From positions 1,320,130 through 1,384,129 of the forward strand of contig NC_079414.1 in the NCBI RefSeq assembly GCF_026213295.1: DNA of 64,000 nt, read 5' to 3'. Made by a program: the position numbers and the translations under genes. The notes under the pieces were generated by a model, which was not told the DNA's origin, did not search any database, and saw nothing but the letters and a program-made list of their open reading frames with translations. This document shows positions 8,460-20,131 of this stretch, piece after piece. This stretch comes from Gadus chalcogrammus (taxonomy: Eukaryota; Chordata; Actinopteri; Gadiformes; Gadidae). Every line of letters begins with the position of its first letter. Positions within the stretch are counted from its first letter, which is position 1.

Positions 8460-8500
8460 GGAAGGCGTCAGTGTGTCCCCCCCCCCGTTGAGACTTTGTT

Positions 8501-8689
8501 AGGGGTCCAAGCCAACAGGTTGGATCCCTATTGTTTTTGTAAGGATTTTTCTTCCTATTATTATTATTTTTAGGGGTCCAAGCCAACAGGTTGGATCCCT
8601 ATTGTTTTTGTAAGGATTTTTCTTCCTATTATTATTATTTTTAGGGGTCCAAGCCAACAGGTTGGATCCCTATTGTTTTTGTAAGGATT
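8501..8689 (+). repeat. S units x3, period 71 bp
   Basis: Copies at 8501, 8572 and 8643. The spacer after the first two copies is the same T-rich, ATT-rich string, giving a 71-bp period. The different period from the 56-bp cluster at 44-258 shows that the clusters arose separately. Confidence 0.95.
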
Positions 8690-8708
8690 TTTTTTATTTT
8701 TATTATTT

Positions 8709-9518
8709 GTACCTCCCTAAAAGTGGTACCACAGCCCAAACCGTAAATGGTGCCGACACGCCAATTGCATGACTAGATCCAGATCTCTTCGGACTACGCA
8801 GACGACCAAATCCAGACATGCCAGCCACTAGGTGGCGCTATACCAAGGAATACGCGTTTGGGGCTATAACTCCCACACCGAACCTCCCAGAGTCCAACAA
8901 CTAGTACACACAGATGCACTGGAGTCTGCTGCATCTTTTGGCCTAGGCCACGCCCATTTGCGTCCATGAATATTTTTCGCAAAATCGCGAAAACCGCAAA
9001 ACTGTTTTTTCACTACTCCTCCCACATTTCTTGACCAATTGACAAAAAACTTTGCACACGGCATCTTCAGACGCACACGCAAAGAAATCATCAACAATTT
9101 TTTGATCCGACCTTCGACGACGAAACGGTAGCGTTTGGAATATTGGTATATTAGCTAAATTAGACGTGGAAAATCAAAAATACCAAAAAATCCAAAAGTA
9201 GACATCGGATCGAGTCTTAATTCTACACACATGTTGGTGCTAACCTTCATGTCGTTCGATAAAAAAATCGGAAAATTTCGCCATTAGGGGGCGCAATAAA
9301 CGAGGAAATTGTATATCTTCTACAAAATCTAGCCGCGAAAACGCTACACTGACTTCTCGCTACTCCTACCACAGTCAAATCCTTTGTATCCACAGGTTCA
9401 GGGTAGCGTTTTGAACACATGCTTCGCGTTGTGCCGGCGAAATGCACATTTCTTGTCGCGTTGTGCCGGCGAAATGCACACTTCTTGGACCCCTGCATAA
9501 CTGCTTGCAGTTCTAGTT
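8709..9518 (+). repeat. Body 8, short type
   Basis: 810 bp, head ACCTCCCTAAAAGTGG. Intact 3' end abutting the next S unit. Confidence 0.9.
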
Positions 9519-9562
9519 AGGGGTCCAAGCCAACAGGTTGGATCCCTATTGTTTTTGTAAGG

Positions 9563-9565
<3 letters not shown>
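9519..9565 (+). repeat. S unit
   Basis: One full copy, followed by the longest pure ATT tract in the window. Confidence 0.95.

Positions 9566-9595
<30 letters not shown>
9563..9595 (+). repeat. (ATT)11 microsatellite
   Basis: 33 bp of uninterrupted ATT between an S unit and body 9. It is the longest example of the joint tract that acts as the proposed landing pad. Confidence 0.95.
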
Positions 9596-9596
<1 letters not shown>

Positions 9597-9926
9597 CCCC
9601 CCTAGAAGTGGGCCCACAGCACAAACCGTAAATGGTGCAGACATGCCAAATGCATGACTAGATCAAGATCCGTGGCGACTACGCAGACGACAAAATCCAG
9701 ACATGCCGGCCACTAGGTGGCGCTATACCAAGGAATACGCGTTTGGGGCTATAACTCCCACACCGAACCTCCCACAGTCAAAAACGTTATACCCACAGAT
9801 GCACTGGAGTCTGCTGCATCTTTTGGGCTAGGCCACGCCCATTTGCGTCTATGAATATTTTTCGCTAAATCGCGAAAACCGCAAAACAGTTTTTTCCCTA
9901 CTCCTCCCACATTTCTTGACCAATCA
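9595..9926 (+). repeat. Body 9, 5' fragment
   Basis: It contains the head and the first 330 bp, then breaks at GACCAATC, where ATTATTATT and the head of body 10 follow. The first half closely matches body 23. Confidence 0.88.
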
Positions 9927-10549
9927 TTATTATTATTCCCCCCTAGAAGTGGGTCCACAGCCCAAACCGTAAATGGTGCCGAAACGCCAATTGCATGACT
10001 AGATCCAGGTCCCTGAGTTCTAGGTAGACGACAAAATCCAGACACGCCGGCCACTAGGTGGCGCTATACCAAGGAAAGACGCGTTTGGGGCTATAACTCC
10101 CACACCGAACCTCCCACAGTCCAAAAACTTGTACACACAGATGCACTGGAGTCTGCTGCATCTTTTGGTCTAGGCCACGCCCATTTGCGTCTATAATTTT
10201 TTTTCGCAAAATCGCGAAAACCGCAAAACTGTTTTTTCGCTACTCCTCCCACATTTCTTGACCAATCGACACAAAACTTTGCACACGACATCTTCAGACG
10301 CACACGCAAAGGAATCATATACAGTTTTTTGATCCGACCTTCGACGACGAAACGATAGCATTTTGAATATTGGTATATTAGCTAAATTAGACGTGGAAAA
10401 TCAAAAATACAAAAAAATACAAAATTAGACATCGGATCGAGTCCAAATTCTACACACATGTTGGTGCTAACCTTAATGACGTTCGATAAAAATTTCGGAA
10501 AATTCCGCCATTAGGGGGCGCAATAAACAAGGAAATTGTATATCTTCTA

Positions 10550-10648
10550 ATTGGCCAAAGGAATGTTCTTCAAACTATAAGGGAACCATCAAGGGGCAAA
10601 CCCGAGTCTATATAAAAAATATGGCCAAGAATTATTAATGTGGGCGGG
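10550..10648 (+). promoter_or_regulatory. Pol II promoter-like cassette (example copy)
   Basis: An inverted CCAAT (ATTGG, 10550), a TATA-box match TATATAAA (10609-10616) and a GC box GGGCGGG (10642-10648) lie within 100 bp. The cassette is present in all medium, long and chimeric bodies. Function is untested. Confidence 0.3.
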
Positions 10649-10685
10649 AGTTATTTGGCAAAGGAAAATTGTCTTTGGAAAATTT

Positions 10686-10704
10686 CGCCACAAGGGGGCG
10701 CAAA
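10686..10704 (+). promoter_or_regulatory. CTCF-like motif 3 (example copy)
   Basis: CGCCACAAGGGGGCGCAAA has the CCAC..AGGGGGCGC core. It corresponds to motif 2 in the duplicated internal module of medium bodies. Many long bodies carry an altered GGCGGCGCC version. Confidence 0.45.
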
Positions 10705-10940
10705 TAAACGACGAAATAATACATCTCCTAACTGGCCAATGGAATGTTCTGAAAACGCGTTTTGGGCTATAACTCCCACACCGAAGCTCCCACAGTCAAA
10801 ACCTTTATATCCACAGATTCACTGGAGTCAGCTGCATCTTTTGGCACACGCTGTTTCTCAATTTTTGAACACATGCTTCGCGTTGTGCCGGCGAAATGCA
10901 CACTTCTTGGACCCCTGCATAACTGCTTGCAGTTCTAGTT

Positions 10941-11043
10941 AGGGGTCCAAGCCAACAGGTTGGATCCCTATTGTTTTTGTAAGGATTATTATTATTAGGG
11001 GTCCAAGCCAACAGGTTGGATCCCTATTGTTTTTGTAAGGATT
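10941..11043 (+). repeat. S units x2
   Basis: Full copies at 10941 and 10997. Confidence 0.95.
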
Positions 11044-11054
11044 ATTATTCCTAT

Positions 11055-11857
11055 ACTTGCCCCCCTAAAAGTGATACCACAGCCCAAACCGTAAATGGTG
11101 CCGACACGCGAATTGCATGACTAGATCCAGATCTGTTCGGACTAAGCAGACGACAAAATCCAGACCTGCCGGCCACTAGGTGGCGCTATACCAAGGAATA
11201 CGCGTTTGGGGCTTTAACTCCCACACCGAACCTCCCACATTCAAAACCTTATACACACAGATGCACTGGAGTCTGCTGCATCTTTTGGCCTAGGCCACGC
11301 CCATTTGCGTCACTGAATATTTTTCGCTAAATCGCGAAAACCGCAAAACTGTTTTTTCCCTACTCCTCCCACATTTCTTGACCAATCGACACCAAACTTT
11401 GCACACGACATCTTCAGACGCACGCGCAAAGAAATTATCGGACAATTTTTTGATCCGACCTTCGTTGACGAAACGGGAGCGTTTTGAATATTGGTTTATG
11501 AGCTAAATTAGACGTGGAAAATCAAAAATCCAGAAAAATCCAAAAGTAGACATCGGAACGAGTCCAAATTTTACAGACATGTTGGTGCTAACCTTAATGC
11601 CGTTCGATAAAAAAATCGGAAAATTTCTCCATTAGGGGGCGCCATAAACGAGGAAATTGTATATCTTCTAAAAATTTTTGCTGCGAACTGACTTCTCGCT
11701 ACTCCTACCACAGTCAAATCCTTTGTATCCACAGGTTCAGGGTAGCGTTTTGAACACATGCTTCGCGTTGTGCCGGCGAAACGCACATTTCTTGTCGCGT
11801 TGTGCCGGCGAAATGCACACTTCTTGGACCCCTGCATAACTGCTTGCAGTTCTAGTT
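11055..11857 (+). repeat. Body 11, short type
   Basis: 803 bp, head ACTTGCCCCCCTAAAAGTG. The stretch CAAAATTTCGCCGCGAAAACG near 11670 is altered and shortened to run into CGAACTGACTTC, a deletion resembling that in chimeric bodies 64 and 65. Motif 2 has become GCGCCATAA. Confidence 0.9.
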
Positions 11858-11861
11858 ATTA

Positions 11862-12643
11862 TTTCGTACGCCTTAGAAGTGGTACCACAGCCCAAACCGT
11901 AAATGGTGCACACGCGCCAATTAGATGACTAGATCCAGAATCGGCACCGCTACTAAGATAACAAAATCCAGACACGCCGGTCCCTAGGTGGCGCTATACC
12001 AAGGATTACGCGTTTGGGGCTATAACTCCCACACCGAACCTCCCAGAGTCCAAAAACTTGTACACACAGATGCACTGGAGTCTGCTGCATCTTTTGGCCT
12101 AGGCCACGCCCATTTGCGTCCATGAATATTTTTCGCAAAATCGCGAAAACCGCAAAACTGTTTTTTCGCTACTCCTCCCACATTTCTTGACCAATTGACA
12201 CAAAACTTTGCATACGGCATCTTCAGACGCACACGCAAAGAAATCCTAGACACTTTTTTGATCCGACCTTCGACGACGAAACGGTAACGTTTTGAATATT
12301 TGTTTATTAGCTAAATTAGACGTGAAAAGTCAAAAATCCAAAGAAATCCAGAATTATACATCGGATCGAGCCCAAATTTTACAGACATGTCGGTGCTAAC
12401 CTTAAGGACGTTCGATAAAAATATCGGAAAATTTCGCCATTAGGGGGCGCAATAAACGAGGAAATTGTATATCTTCTACAGAATTTCGCTGCGAAAACGC
12501 TACACTGACTTCTCGCAACTCCTACCACAGTCAAATCCTTTGTATCCACAGGTTTAGGGTAGCGTTTTAAACACATGCTTCGCGTTGTGCCGGCGAAACG
12601 CACATTTCTTGTCGCGTTGTGCCGGCGAAATGCACACTTCTTG
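11862..12643 (+). repeat. Body 12, short type, 3'-truncated
   Basis: Head TTTCGTACGCCTTAGAAG, shared with bodies 30 and 51. It ends at CACTTCTTG directly before TTATTATTATT of body 13. Confidence 0.88.
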
Positions 12644-12653
12644 TTATTATTAT

Positions 12654-14019
12654 TCCCCCCTAGAAGTGGGTCCACAGCCCAAACCGTAAAAGGTGCCGAC
12701 ACGCCAATTGCATGACTAGATCCAGGGCCCTGAGTTCTAAGCAGACGACAAAATCCAGACACGCCGGCCACTAGGTGGCGCTATACCAAGGAATACGCGT
12801 TTGGGGCTATAACTCCCACACCGAACCTCCCAGAGTCCAAAAACTTGTACACACAGATGCACTGGAGTCTGCTGCATCTTTTGGGCTAGGCCACGCCCAT
12901 TTGCGTCTATGAATATTTTTCGCTAATTCGCGAAAACCGCAAAACAGTTTTTTCCCTACTCCTCCCACATTTCTTGACCAATCAACACCAAACTTTGCAC
13001 CCGACATCTTCAGACGCACACGCAAAGGAATCATCAACAGCTTTTTTATCCGACCTTCGACGACGAAACGGTAGCGTTTTGAATATTTGTTTATTGGCTA
13101 CGTTTTACGTCGAAACGCAAAAATTCAAAGAATACCAAAAGTAGACGTCGGATCAAGTCCAAATTTTAGACTCATGTCGGTGCTACCCTTAATGGCGTTC
13201 AATAAAGAATTCGGAATATTTCGCCATTAGGGGGCGCAATAAACGAGGAAATTGTATATCTTCTAATTGGCCAAAGGAATGTTCTTCAAACTATAAGGGA
13301 ACCATCAAGGGGCAAACCCGAGTCTATATAAAAAATATGGCCAAGAATTAATAATGTAGGCGGGAGTTATTTGGCAAAGGAAAATTGTCTTTGGAAAATT
13401 TCGCCAACAGGGCGGCGCCAAAAAACGACGAAATAATATATCTCCTATTTGGCCAATGGAATGTTCTGAAAACGCGTTTTAGGCTACAACTCCCACACCA
13501 AAGCTCCCACAGTCAAAAACGTTATACGCACAGATTCACTGGAGTCAGCTGCATCTTTTGGCATAGGCCAGGCCCATTTGCGTCAGTATTTTCTTTATGC
13601 AAAATCGCAAAAACAGCTAAACTGCCTTTTCGCTACTCCTCCCACATTTCTTGCCCAATTGACACCAAACTTTGCACACGACATCTTCAGACGCACACTA
13701 CAAGAAATCAGCAAAACTATTTTGATCCGACCATCGTTGACGAAACGGTAGCGTTTTGAATATATGTTTTGCGTTGCAAATCAGTAAAAACTATTTTGAT
13801 CCAACCGTCGACGACTAAACGGTAGCGGAAAATGCGTTTGGGGCCGAAACTCCCACACTGAACCTCTCACAGTCAAAACCTTTATATCCACAGGTTGTTC
13901 ACGGTAGCGTTTTGAATACTTGCTTCGCGTTGTGCCGGCGAAATGCACATTTCTTGTCGCGTTGTGCCGGCGAAATGCACACTTCTTGGACCCCTGCATA
14001 ACTGCTTGCAGTTCTAGTT
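12654..14019 (+). repeat. Body 13, long type (1,366 bp)
   Basis: Almost identical to body 2; one visible difference is GGGCCGAAAC here versus GGGCCTAAAC there. It is preceded by a truncated body 12 rather than by an intact 3' terminus, so its context differs from bodies 2 and 21. Confidence 0.92.
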
Positions 14020-14022
14020 ATT

Positions 14023-14069
14023 AGGGGTCCAAGCCAACAGGTTGGAACCCTATTGTTTTTGTAAGGATT
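14023..14069 (+). repeat. S unit, variant
   Basis: It has GGTTGGAACCC in place of GGTTGGATCCC, which breaks one pair of the S inverted repeat. Confidence 0.95.
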
Positions 14070-14079
14070 ATTATTCCTA

Positions 14080-15070
14080 TACTTGCCCCCCTAAAAGTGA
14101 TACCACAGCCCAAACCGTAAATGGTGCCGACACGCGAATTGCATGACTAGATCCAGATCTGTTCGGACTAAGCAGACGACAAAATCCAGACGCGCCGGTC
14201 ACTAGGTGGCGCTATACCAAGGAATACGCGTTTGGGGCTATAACTCCCACACCGAACCTCCCACAGTCAAAAACTTGTACCCACATATTCACTGGAGTCT
14301 GCTGCATCTTTTGGCCTAGGCCACGCCCATTTGCGTCTATGAATATTTTTCGCAAAATCGCGAAAACCGCAAAACAGTTTTTTCCCTACTCCTCCCACAT
14401 TTTTTGACCAATCAACACCAAACTTTGCACACGACATCTTCAGACGCACACGCAAAGAAATTATCGGACAGTTTTTTGATCCGACCGTCGACGACGAAAC
14501 GGTAGCGTTTTGAATATTGGTATATTAGCTAAATTAGGCGTGGAAAATCAAAAATCCAGAAAAATCCAAAAGTAGACATCGGAACGAGTCCAAATTTTAC
14601 AGACATGTTGGTGCTAACCTTAATGTCGTTCAATAAAATTTTCGGAATATTTCGCCATTAGGGGGCGCAATAAACGAGGAAATTGTATATCTTCTTATTG
14701 GCCAAAGGAATGTTCTTCAAACTCAAAGGAAACCATCAAGGGGCAAACCCCAGTCTATATAAAAAATATGGCCAAGAATTATTAATGTGGGCGGGAGTTA
14801 TTTGGCAAAGGAAAATTGTCTTTGGAAAATTTCGCCACAAGGGGTCGCAAATAAACGACGAAATAATATATCTCCTAACTTGCCAATGGAATGTTCTGAA
14901 AAACGCGTTTTGGGCTATAACTCCAACACCGAAGCTCCCACAGTCAAAACCTTTATATCCACAGATTCACTGGAGTCAGCTGCATCTTTTGGCATACGCT
15001 GTTTCTCAATTTTTGAACACATGCTTCGCGTTGTGCCGGCGAAATGCACACTTCTTGGACCCCTGCATAA
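14080..15070 (+). repeat. Body 14, medium type, 3' hairpin lost
   Basis: Head like body 11. It ends at CCCTGCATAA followed by TTATTATTT, so the palindrome and CTAG are missing. Its first part closely matches body 61. Confidence 0.88.
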
Positions 15071-15077
15071 TTATTAT

Positions 15078-15885
15078 TTCCCCCTAGAAGTGATACCACA
15101 GCCCAAACCGTAAATGGTGCCGACACGCCAATTGCATGACTAGATCCAGGTCCGTGAACACTACGCAGACCACAAAATCCAGACACGCCGGCCACTAGGT
15201 GGCGCTATACCAAGGAAAGACGCGTTTGGGGCTATTACTCCCACACAAAACCTCCCACATTCAAAATCTTATACACACAGATTCACTGGAGTCTGCTGCA
15301 TCTTTTGGTATAGGCCACGCCCATTTGCGTCTATAATTTTTTTTCGCAAAATCGCGAAAACCGCAAATCTGCATTTTCGCTACTCCTCCCACAGTTCTTG
15401 ACCAATCGACACCAAACTTTGCACACGACATCTTCAGACGCACACGCAAAGAAATTATCGAACACTTTTTTGATCCGACCTTCGACGACGAAACGGTAGA
15501 GTTTTGAATATTTGTTTATTAGCTAAATTAGACGTGGAAAATTAAAAAACAAAAAAATCCAAAATTCGACATCGGATCGAGTCCAAATTCTACACACATG
15601 TTGGTGCTAACCTTAATGACGTTCGATAAAAATTTCGGAAAATTTCGCCATTAGGGGGCGCAATAAACGAGGAAATTGTATTTCTTCTACAAAATTTCGC
15701 CGCTAAAACGCTACACTGACTTCTCGCTACTCCTACCACAGTCAAATCCTTTGTATCCACAGGTTCAGGGTAGCGTTTTGAACACATGCTTCGCGTTGTG
15801 CCGGCGAAATGCACATTTCTTGTTGCGTTGTGCCGGCGAAATGCACACTTCTTGGACCCCTGCATAACTGCTTGCAGTTCTAGTT
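15078..15885 (+). repeat. Body 15, short type
   Basis: 808 bp. Variant head CCCCCTAGAAGTGATACC, GTATAGG in place of the usual CCTAGG or CATAGG near 15310, intact 3' end. Confidence 0.9.
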
Positions 15886-15932
15886 AGGGGTCCAAGCCAA
15901 CAGGTTGGATCCCTATTGTTTTTGTAAGGATT
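15886..15932 (+). repeat. S unit
   Basis: One full copy abutting CTAGTT of body 15. Confidence 0.95.
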
Positions 15933-15949
15933 TTTATTATTATTATTAT

Positions 15950-17269
15950 ACTTCCTTCCCTAAAAGTGGGCCCACACCCCAAGCCGTAAATGGTGCGGAC
16001 ACGCCAATTGCATGACTAGATCCAAGTCTGTGATGTGTACGCAGACGACAAAATCCGGACACGCCGGTCACTAGGTGGCGCTATACCAAGGAATACGCGT
16101 TTGGGGCTATAACTCCCACACCGAACCTCCCAGAGTCCAAAAACTTGTACCCACATATTCACTGGAGTCTGCTGCATCTTTTGGCCTAGGCCACGCCCAT
16201 TTGCGTCCATGAATATTTTTCGCTAAATCGCGAAAACCGCAAAACTGTTTTTTCCCTACTTCTCCCACATTTCTTGACCAATCGACACCAAACTTTGCAC
16301 ACGGCATCTTCAGACGCACACGCAAAGAAATCATCAACACTTTTTTGATCCGACCTTCGACAACGAAACGGTAGCATTTTGAATATTTGTTTATTAGCTA
16401 AATTAGACGTGGAAAAGCAAAAAATTAAAAAAATACCAAATTTAGACGTCAGATCAAGTCCAAATTTTAGACACATGTCGGTGCTGGCCTTAATGGCGTT
16501 CAATAAAGAATTCGGAATATTTCGCCATTAGGGGGCGCAATAAACGAGGAAATTGTATATCTTCTAATTGGCCAAAAGAATGTTCTTCAAACTATAAGGG
16601 AACCATCAAGGGGCAACCCCGAGTCTATATAAAAAATATGGCCAAGAATTAATAATGTTGGCGGGAGTTATTTGGCAAAGGAAAATTGTCTTTGGAAAAT
16701 TTCGCCAACAGGGCGGCGCCAAAAAACGACGAAATAATATATCTCCTATTAAGCTCCCACAGTCAAAAACGTTATACGCACAGATTCACTGGAGTCAGCT
16801 GCATCTTTTGGCATAGGCCAGGCCCATTTGCGTCAGTATTTTCTTTATGCAAAATCGCAAAAACAGCTAAACTGCCTTTTCGCTACTCCTCCCACATTTC
16901 TTGCCCAATTGACACCAAACTTTGCACACGACATCTTCAGACGCACACTACAAGAAATCAGCAAAACTATTTTGATCCGACCATCGTTGACGAAACGGTA
17001 GCGTTTTGAATATATGTTTTGCGTTGCAAATCAGTAAAAACTATTTTGATCCAACCGTCGACGACTAAACGGTAGCGGAAAATGCGTTTGGGGCCGAAAC
17101 TCCCACACTGAACCTCTCACAGTCAAAACCTTTATATCCACAGGTTGTTCACGGTAGCGTTTTGAATACTTGCTTCGTGTTGTGCCGGCGAAATGCACAT
17201 TTCTTGTCGCGTTGTGCCGGCGAAATGCACACTTCTTGGACCCCTGCATAACTGCTTGCAGTTCTAGTT
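15950..17269 (+). repeat. Body 16, long type with internal deletion
   Basis: 1,320 bp. A deletion of roughly 50 bp near 16750 joins CTCCTATT to AAGCTCCCAC and removes the start of the second module. Otherwise its 3' part matches body 2. Confidence 0.9.
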
Positions 17270-17277
17270 TTTATTAT

Positions 17278-18089
17278 ACTTCCTACCAAGAAAGTGGGAA
17301 TACAGCCCATACCGTAAATGTTGCACACACGCCAATTGCATGACTAGATCCAGGTCAGTGAAGACTATGCAGACGACAAAATCCAGACACGCCGGCCACT
17401 AGGTGGCGCTATACCAAGGAATACGCGTTTGGGGCTATAACTCCCACACCGAACCTCCCACAGTCCAAAAACTTGTACACACAGATGCACTGGAGTCTGC
17501 TGCATCTTTTGGCCTAGGCCACGCCCATTTGCGTCTATGAATATTTTTCGCTAAATCGCGAAAACCGCAAAACTGTTTTTTCCCTACTCCTCCCACATTT
17601 CTTGACCAATCGACACCAAACTTTGCACACGACATCTTCAGACGCACACGCATAGAGATCTTAGACAGTTTTTTGATCCGACCTTCGACGACGAAACGGT
17701 AGAGTTTTGAATATTGGTTTATTAGCTAAATTAGACGTGGAAAATTAAAAATCCAAAAAAATCCAAAATTAGACATCGGATCGAGTCCAAATTCTACACA
17801 CATGTTGGTGCTAACCTTAAAGACGTTCGATAAAAATTTCGGAAAATTCCGCCATTAGGGGGCGCAATAAACGAGGAAATTGTATATCTTCTACAAAATT
17901 TCGCCGCGAAAACGCTACACTGACTTCTCGCTACTCGTACCACAGTCAAATCCTTTGTATCCACAGGTACAGGGTAGCGTTTTGAACACATGCTTCGCGT
18001 TGTGCCGGCGAAATGCACATTTCTTGTCGCGTTGTGCCGGCGAAATGCACACTTCTTGGACCCCTGCATAACTGCTTGCAGTTCTAGTT
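17278..18089 (+). repeat. Body 17, short type
   Basis: 812 bp, head ACTTCCTACCAAGAAAG, shared with bodies 26, 38, 45-47, 55 and 60. It has GTACCACAGTC and CACAGGTACAGGG variants, shared with body 51. Confidence 0.9.
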
Positions 18090-18136
18090 AGGGGTCCAAG
18101 CCAACAGGTTGGATCCCTATTGTTTTTGTAAGGATT
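18090..18136 (+). repeat. S unit
   Basis: One full copy abutting body 17. Confidence 0.95.
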
Positions 18137-18148
18137 ATTATTATTATT

Positions 18149-19157
18149 CTTACCTCCCTAAAAGTGGGACCACAGCCCAAACCGTAAATGGTGCCGACAC
18201 GCGAATTGCATGACTAGATCCAGATCTCTTCGGACTACGCAGACGACAAAATCCAGACACGCCGAACACTAGGTGGCGCTATACCAAGGGAAAACGCGTT
18301 TGGGGCTATAACTCCCACACCGAACCTCCCACAGTCAAAAACTTGTACCCACATATCCACTGGAGTCTGCTGCATCTTTTGGCATAGGCCACGCCCATTT
18401 GCGTCTATAATTTTTTTTCGCAAAATCGTGAAAACCGTAAAACTGTTTTTTCGCTACTCCTCCCACATTTCTTGACCAATCAACACCAAACTTTGCACAC
18501 GAAATCTTCAGACAGACACGCAAAGAAATTTTTGAACACTTTTTTGATTTGCCCTTTGACGACGAAACGGTAGCGTTTTGAATATCTGTTTATTAGCTAC
18601 GTTTTACGTCGAAACGCAAAAAAATTAAAAAATACCAAAATTAAACATCGGATCAAGTCCACATTTTTGACACATGTCGATGCTACCCCTACTGGCGTTC
18701 AGTAAAATAATCGGAATATTTCGCCATAAGGGGGCGCAATAAACGAGGAAATTGTATATCTTCTAATTGGCCAAAGGAATGTTCTTCAAACTATAAGGGA
18801 ACCATCAAGGGGCAAACCCGAGTCTATATAAAAAATATGGCCAAGAATTATTAATGTGGGCGGGAGTTATTTGGCAAAGGAAAATTGTCTTTGGAAAATT
18901 TCGCCACAAGGGGTCGCAAAAAAACGACGAAATAATATATCTCCTAACTGGCCAATGGAATGTTCTCAAAACGCGTTTTGGGCTATAACTCCCACAACGA
19001 ACCTCCCACAGTCAAAACCTTTATATCCACAGATTCACTGGAGTCAGTTGCATCTTTTGGCATAGGCCAAGCCCATTTGTTTTGAACACATACTCCGCGT
19101 TGTGCCGGCGAAATGCACACTTCTTGGACCCCTGCATAACTGCTTGCAGTTCTAGTT
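18149..19157 (+). repeat. Body 18, medium type
   Basis: 1,009 bp, close relative of bodies 31 and 33, with CACGCCGAACACTAGG before motif 1 and the shared variant TTGATTTGCCCTTTGACG near 18545. Confidence 0.9.
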
Positions 19158-19158
19158 A

Positions 19159-19948
19159 TACTTACCCCCCTAAAAGTGGTACCACAGCCCAAACCGTAAA
19201 TGGTGCACACACGCCAATTACATGACTAGATCCAGATCTCTTCGGACTACGCAGACGACCAAACCCAGACACGCCGGCCACTAGGTGGCGCTATACCAAG
19301 GAAAGACACGTTTGGGGCTATAACTCCCACACCGAACCTCCCACATTCAAAACCTTGTACACACAGATTCACTGGAGTCTGCTGCATCTTTTGGTATAGG
19401 CCACGCCCATTTGCGTCTATGAATATTTTTCGCTAAATCGCGAAAACCGCAAAACTGTTTTTTCGCTACTCCTCGCACATTTCTTGACCAATCAACACCA
19501 AACTTTGCACACGGCATCTTCAGACGCACACGCAAAGAAATCATATACAGTTTTTTGATCCGACCTTCGACGACGAAACGGTAGAGTTTTGAATATTCTT
19601 TTATTAGCTAAATTAGACGTGGAAAATTAAAAAACCAAAAAATTCCAAAATTAGACATCGGATCGAGTCCAAATTTTAGACACATGTTGGTGCTAACCTT
19701 ATTGACCTTCGATAAAAAATTCGGAAAATTTCGCCATTAGGGGGCGCAATAAACGAGGAAATTGTATATCTTCTACAAAAATTTCGCCGCGAAAACGCTA
19801 CACTGACTTCTCGCTACTCCACAGGTTCAGGGTAGCGTTTTGAACACATGCTTCGCGTTTTTTCCGGCGAAATGCACATTTCTTGTCGCGTTGTGCCGGC
19901 GAAATGCACACTTCTTGGACCCCTGCATAACTGCTTGCAGTTCTAGTT
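19159..19948 (+). repeat. Body 19, short type with 24-bp deletion
   Basis: 790 bp. It shares the 24-bp deletion before CACAGGTTCAGGG and the CGTTTTTTCCGG variant with bodies 3 and 59, but has a different head from each. Confidence 0.9.
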
Positions 19949-19952
19949 TATT

Positions 19953-20108
19953 AGGGGTCCAAGCCAACAGGTTGGATCCCTATTGTTTTTGTAAGGATTA
20001 TTATTATTAGGGGTCCAAGCCAACAGGTTGGATCCCTATTGTTTTTGTAAGGATTATTATTAGGGGTCCAAGCCAACAGGTTGGATCCCTATTGTTTTTG
20101 TAAGGATT
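19953..20108 (+). repeat. S units x3
   Basis: Copies at 19953, 20009 and 20062. Spacing of 56 and 53 bp reflects different TTA counts. Confidence 0.95.
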
Positions 20109-20131
20109 TTTCTTTTTATTATTATTTTTAT

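Larger units (their letters stand above)
7877..8500. other. Non-array island 2: gene-fragment-like DNA
   Basis: A 624-bp stretch unlike S or B. It holds a strong 3' splice-site-like tract, an open frame, a G-quadruplex-prone minus strand, a CpG-rich segment with an ATG, and a 10-C run (8477-8486). 7877-7990 shows nothing recognisable. The island could be captured or original host sequence. Confidence 0.7.
9937..10940 (+). repeat. Body 10, medium type
   Basis: Reference 1,004-bp medium body. After motif 2 it carries ATTGGCCAAAG (10550), TATATAAA (10609), GGGCGGG (10642), a third CTCF-like site (10686-10704), part of a second module and one copy of the 32-bp repeat before the intact 3' end. 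Confidence 0.9.
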
